The position numbers and the translations under genes were made by a program. The notes under the pieces are model-generated. The model ran no database searches. It worked only from the letters and a program-made list of their open reading frames with translations, and was not told the origin of the DNA. 64,000 nucleotides of DNA from Hyunsoonleella jejuensis (GTDB lineage Bacteria > Bacteroidota > Bacteroidia > Flavobacteriales > Flavobacteriaceae): positions 1,054,001 through 1,118,000 of the forward strand of contig NZ_FOFN01000001.1 of assembly GCF_900111025.1 (NCBI RefSeq), given 5' to 3'. The first letter of the stretch is position 1. Each line of letters begins with the position of its first letter. Shown here in pieces: positions 60,671-64,000 of this stretch.

Positions 60671-62827
60671 ATGGCAGTTTTAAATAAAATTAGACAACGC
60701 TCTTTATTCCTAATAATAGTTATTGCATTGGCATTGTTTTCTTTTGTATTAGCAGATTTATTTAGAAATAGCGATGCGCTTTCGGCAAGGTCTCAAAATA
60801 CAGTAGCAACTATAAATGGGAAAGACATAGACCGTGATGCGTTTTTGCAAAAAGTTGAAAATATGCAGCGCAGAATGGGACCGAATGCTACCAATACCCA
60901 GGTAATGAATAATGTTTGGAATCAGGAAGTTAGAAATGCAATATTTGAAACGCAATATGACAAACTTGAGATTTCTATTGAGAAAGACCAAATGCGTGAT
61001 TTGTTGAAAGGGCCATTATCATCTAACCCAGAATTTTTAAATGAAGCAGGTTTATTTGATGAAAATAAATTGAATGAGTTTATCGCAAATTTAAAAGCTA
61101 ATGCACCACGTCCGGGGTTTTTAGGAGGACAGCAAATTACATATCAAGATTGGGTAAATTACGAGCAGAATCTTGCGAATAGTGCATTGCAACAAAACTA
61201 TTTTAATTTAGTAAAAGCAGGTCTTGTAGGTACTTTGGCAGAAGGGGAGTTAGAGCATAAATTAGAAGGTAACAAAGTAGATATAAAATTCGTTCAAATA
61301 CCTTACACTAAAATTGCCGACAGCACAATTTCAGTATCTAAATCTGATATTGCAGCATATATTAAAGAGCACAAAAACGAATATGAGGTTGAAGCTTCTA
61401 GAGATATAAAATATGTTGAGTTTAAGGAAGCTGCTACAGTAGAAGATGAAAATGCGATTAAGGCATCTTTAAGCGCTTTTAAAAATGGTAGATCTGTTGA
61501 TGAAAACGGCAGAACAGATATCATTGAGCCATTTTCAACAGTTAAAAACAACGAAGAGTATGTAAATTTAATAGCAGAATCTGATATCAAATTTGATGAG
61601 CGATTCGTGTTTAAATCTAGCTTACCTGCTCAAATCTCAGATAGTCTTTACAGTTTAAATGAAGGCGAAACTTATGGGCCTTACCGAGACGGAGAGTTCT
61701 TTAAGCTTACTAAGTTAATCGAAACTAAAACTATTCCAGATTCGGCAAAGGTGAGACATATTTTAATTCCGTTCATTGGATCCCAAAGTTCTGGAACTCC
61801 AGCAACACAAACTGAAGAAGAGGCAAAGGCTACTGCAGATAGTTTACTAACTATTTTAAAAAGGGATAAATCAAAGTTTCCAGAGTTTGTCAAAGAATTT
61901 TCTACAGATAGAGGCAGTATAGAAAACGAAGGACGTTACGATTGGCACCCTTACGGCACAATGGTTACAGAGTTTAACGATTTTGAATTTAATGGAAAAG
62001 TTGGTGATATTGATGTTGTTAAGACCGTTTTTGGTTTTCATATTGTGGAGATTGAAGGGTTAACAGACAAAAAGAAAGCTGTGCAACTCGCAACAATTGC
62101 AAGAAAGATTGAGCCATCTGAAGCTACGGTAAATGCTGTTTTTAGGGATGCCTCTAATTTTGAGATTGCTGCTGCAGAAGGAGATTTTGAAGAAGTAGCC
62201 AAAAGTAACAACTACAATGTGCGTCCTGTAAACGGAATTAAAGCATTAGACGAAAACATCCCGGGAATTGGAAACCAAAGACCAATAGTACGTTGGACAT
62301 TTGATAATGAAGCTGAGGTTGGAGACATAAAACGTTTTACCATATCTGGAGGATATGCTATTGCGCAATTGGTTGCTAAGCATGAAGAAGGTTTAATGAG
62401 TGTTGAGGATGCATCGGCCACAGTACTTCCTAAATTAAGAAAAGAACGTAAAGCTGAACTGATTAAAGAGCGTGTTACTGTTACTAATTTAGAGGACCTC
62501 GCTACTGCTGAAAACACATCTGTTAGAACAGCTTTAGCAATAAATATGAAAAACCCAACTATTTCTGGAGCAGGAAGAGAGCCAATTGTTGTTGGAGCTG
62601 CGTTTGCACTTGAAGAAGGTGAAACATCAAATTTAATTACAGGAGAGAGAGGTGTCTATATGGTACAGGTAACTAAAAAAACACCGGCAGTTGATTTAGA
62701 TAATTACCAATCTTTTGCCAATAGAGTAGAAACACAAAAATCTAGCGTTGTAAATTCTAAACTGTACAATGCTTTAAAAGAAGCTGCTGATATTGAAGAT
62801 AACAGAGCGAAGCTTCAGATTCAATAA
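60671..62827 (+). CDS. membrane-anchored peptidyl-prolyl isomerase (PpiD-like)
   Basis: 718 residues. One N-terminal transmembrane helix (LFLIIVIALALFSFVLADLF) anchors a periplasmic chaperone. It contains a SurA/PpiD-type N-terminal domain (about 40-180) and a parvulin rotamase domain beginning KVRHILIPF near 360 and ending FGFHIVEIEGL near 460. A second long helical/beta part follows. Probable folding factor for outer-membrane proteins. The long gap before it (60477-60670) may hold its promoter, but no clear element is seen. Confidence 0.9.
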   Translation: MAVLNKIRQRSLFLIIVIALALFSFVLADLFRNSDALSARSQNTVATINGKDIDRDAFLQKVENMQRRMGPNATNTQVMNNVWNQEVRNAIFETQYDKLEISIEKDQMRDLLKGPLSSNPEFLNEAGLFDENKLNEFIANLKANAPRPGFLGGQQITYQDWVNYEQNLANSALQQNYFNLVKAGLVGTLAEGELEHKLEGNKVDIKFVQIPYTKIADSTISVSKSDIAAYIKEHKNEYEVEASRDIKYVEFKEAATVEDENAIKASLSAFKNGRSVDENGRTDIIEPFSTVKNNEEYVNLIAESDIKFDERFVFKSSLPAQISDSLYSLNEGETYGPYRDGEFFKLTKLIETKTIPDSAKVRHILIPFIGSQSSGTPATQTEEEAKATADSLLTILKRDKSKFPEFVKEFSTDRGSIENEGRYDWHPYGTMVTEFNDFEFNGKVGDIDVVKTVFGFHIVEIEGLTDKKKAVQLATIARKIEPSEATVNAVFRDASNFEIAAAEGDFEEVAKSNNYNVRPVNGIKALDENIPGIGNQRPIVRWTFDNEAEVGDIKRFTISGGYAIAQLVAKHEEGLMSVEDASATVLPKLRKERKAELIKERVTVTNLEDLATAENTSVRTALAINMKNPTISGAGREPIVVGAAFALEEGETSNLITGERGVYMVQVTKKTPAVDLDNYQSFANRVETQKSSVVNSKLYNALKEAADIEDNRAKLQIQ

Positions 62828-62852
62828 ATTACATAAAAACTAACTCAAAAAT

Positions 62853-62881
62853 AGCCTCAGTTTTTCACTGGGGCTTTTTTT
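62853..62881. terminator. terminator between convergent genes
   Basis: Nine-bp stem AGCCTCAGT/ACTGGGGCT (62853-62861, 62867-62875; one G-T pair), loop TTTTC, then T residues to 62881, running into the stop codon of the convergent kinase gene. Confidence 0.8.
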
Positions 62882-63824
62882 ATAGAATCATATCACGGTA
62901 AGGAATAACCGTATGGAATCCTTTTTTTATGAAATAAGAGCTAGGATCTTGCTCCGAAGCTGCAAGAATAAAATCGCCACCCCATGCCCCAAGACTTTTT
63001 AAAGCACCATCAAAATCACTAAAAAGTATAGATGTAACTGTATCTTGCCGTATTATTTTTGAAATAACCTGTTCGTGTGTAAATAACAATTCCTGGAATT
63101 CCTTTAAATTTTCACACGAAATCATTCGAGTTGTAATTGTAGTAATATCTGAGATAACCGAACCTAAATCCTGTTGAAACGTTTTGTAATGTGCAATACC
63201 ATCTCGACTATTTTGTTTTTTATTTAGATATACAAAATAGAGGTGGTTTTTAAATGAAGGGTTAAAAACTACAGGTTTTACTATTGGTGTGCCGTTCAGT
63301 AATTGATATGTAATTGCTGTATTATGTTGCGCACAAGCAATATCATACCCGCTACCACCAAAGGTGAGTTCTAACAATTTAAAAGCATCAACATTTGCCC
63401 ATTGGGCTATATTATTAATTAACGTCGAAGAGGTGCCAAGTCCCCAGTTATTAGGGAAATCTAAATGAGTTTCAACTTTGTATCCATTGTGGGTATTTAA
63501 AAAGTCTGGATTCAATGTGTTAACCGCTGAAAGTATTTGCTTTAGTCGTTGTGCAATATTTATATGCTGAATACTTGTGTTGAGTCCAGTCGAGGTGTGT
63601 TTCAGAACCTCAAAATCAACAGTATTAAATTCAGCGTCAAACCAACAATTACCATTTTCGTCAAAACTTTTCCAATGAATCTTTTGGTCTATAATGGTTT
63701 CAACATATAACGATTGCCCTTGTTTTGTTGGTGCAGCAAGTGCTATGGCACCATCCAAAACAACGTATTCGCCAGTTAATAATAATTTACCGTTGCTTCT
63801 AAATGTTTGCGAACTAGAATTCAT
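62880..63824 (-). CDS. GHMP kinase, mevalonate-kinase-like
   Basis: 314 residues. GHMP family: N-terminal SNGKLLLTGEYVVLDGAIALAAPT, ATP-binding NNWGLGTSSTLINNIAQW (variant of PxxxGLGSSAA) and GGSGYDIACAQHNTAI, with a C-terminal AWGGDFILAAS (GxGGGGF-like). The GYDIA class of bacteroidotal GHMP kinases often stands in a mevalonate-pathway cluster. The exact substrate is not certain. Its ATG overlaps the stop of the upstream gene (ATGA at 63824-63821), so both are one operon. Confidence 0.85.
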   Translation of the reverse strand: MNSSSQTFRSNGKLLLTGEYVVLDGAIALAAPTKQGQSLYVETIIDQKIHWKSFDENGNCWFDAEFNTVDFEVLKHTSTGLNTSIQHINIAQRLKQILSAVNTLNPDFLNTHNGYKVETHLDFPNNWGLGTSSTLINNIAQWANVDAFKLLELTFGGSGYDIACAQHNTAITYQLLNGTPIVKPVVFNPSFKNHLYFVYLNKKQNSRDGIAHYKTFQQDLGSVISDITTITTRMISCENLKEFQELLFTHEQVISKIIRQDTVTSILFSDFDGALKSLGAWGGDFILAASEQDPSSYFIKKGFHTVIPYRDMIL

Positions 63825-64000
63825 TTTCCTTTTTGATTAGTGCTTTCAGGTGTTTTCCGAGTTTTCTCAATACGTTTCTCAGAAATCAGATGGCTTGAGG
63901 TTCTTGTGGTGTCTGAGGTTCTCGTGGTGTCTGAGGTTCTCGTGGTGTCTGAGGTTCTCGAAGACACCTTGTCCCTGTAAGCAATTGACAGTTCTGGTAA
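63821..64000 (-). CDS. 3' end of an upstream gene with a repetitive C-terminus (partial)
   Basis: Minus-strand frame open from the window edge to TGA at 63823-63821, 59 residues seen. It starts LPELSIAYRDK, continues with about four copies of the hexapeptide SDTTRT encoded by the 18-bp tandem repeat, and ends with a basic tail KRIEKTRKTPESTNQKGK. Overlap with the kinase start supports a true gene. Context (mevalonate operon) suggests HMG-CoA reductase or diphosphomevalonate decarboxylase, but the visible part has no diagnostic motif. Confidence 0.6.
   Translation of the reverse strand, partial: LPELSIAYRDKVSSRTSDTTRTSDTTRTSDTTRTSSHLISEKRIEKTRKTPESTNQKGK
63897..63961. repeat. 18-bp tandem repeat, about 3.6 copies
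   Basis: Units GAGGTTCTCGTGGTGTCT at 63897-63914 (one change), 63915-63932 and 63933-63950, with a partial fourth copy to 63961. The period is a multiple of three and reads in frame on the minus strand as SDTTRT repeats. Confidence 0.9.

Overview
The window is AT-rich bacterial chromosome from the Bacteroidota, most likely the family Flavobacteriaceae. Support: a GldA-type gliding-motility ATPase gene, a type IX secretion C-terminal signal, the phylum's TAnnTTTG promoter element in front of many genes, very few Shine-Dalgarno sequences, and the DAHP synthase/chorismate mutase fusion typical of the group. Species cannot be told from the sequence alone.

Left core (1-20256). gldA is followed by an aromatic amino-acid operon: prephenate dehydratase, an aminotransferase, prephenate dehydrogenase and DAHP synthase-chorismate mutase. 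In front of it lies a classical attenuator: a 26-residue leader peptide packed with Tyr and Phe codons, an antiterminator segment and a perfect 10-bp terminator whose U-tract touches the pheA start codon. Next come two secreted proteins, rsgA, dtd, a membrane hydrolase, a MazG-like protein, aroA, queA, rlmN, a polyprenyl synthase, an ATP-grasp/alpha-E/transglutaminase cassette on the minus strand, and an ECF sigma factor with its probable anti-sigma factor.

Integrated island (20257-54718, 34.5 kb). It sits in the 3' end of a tRNA-Phe gene and is bounded by a 15-bp direct repeat. Left module: tyrosine integrase, excisionase-like HTH protein, a small acidic protein and a protein with family-A-polymerase-like motifs. 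Most of the rest is one tightly packed minus-strand operon (51348 to about 24871). In transcription order it encodes a 1720-aa DEAD helicase with DUF1998 and a C-terminal nuclease-like domain, a SNF2 helicase, an Eco57I/DrmMI-like adenine methyltransferase, a 73-aa protein, an ADP-ribosyltransferase-like protein, a SIR2 protein, a GmrSD-like DUF262/DUF1524 protein, a Cas4-like nuclease fused to a DnaQ-like exonuclease (DUF2779), an 1880-aa sacsin/Hsp90-type ATPase protein and a helicase-PIN fusion. A last gene is broken by an in-frame TGA. This looks like a composite anti-phage system: a DISARM-like core with NAD-directed and nucleic-acid-directed effectors attached. The right end holds two small unknown genes and an alpha/beta hydrolase-membrane protein pair. 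No relaxase or conjugation genes are seen.

Right core (54719-64000). tRNA-Phe, coaX, an outer-membrane protein, a TPR protein, lptC, a small membrane protein, a CNNM/CorC transporter, a membrane-anchored peptidyl-prolyl isomerase and, on the minus strand, a GHMP (mevalonate-type) kinase. The last gene is preceded by the 3' end of another gene that carries an in-frame 18-bp tandem repeat and runs off the window.
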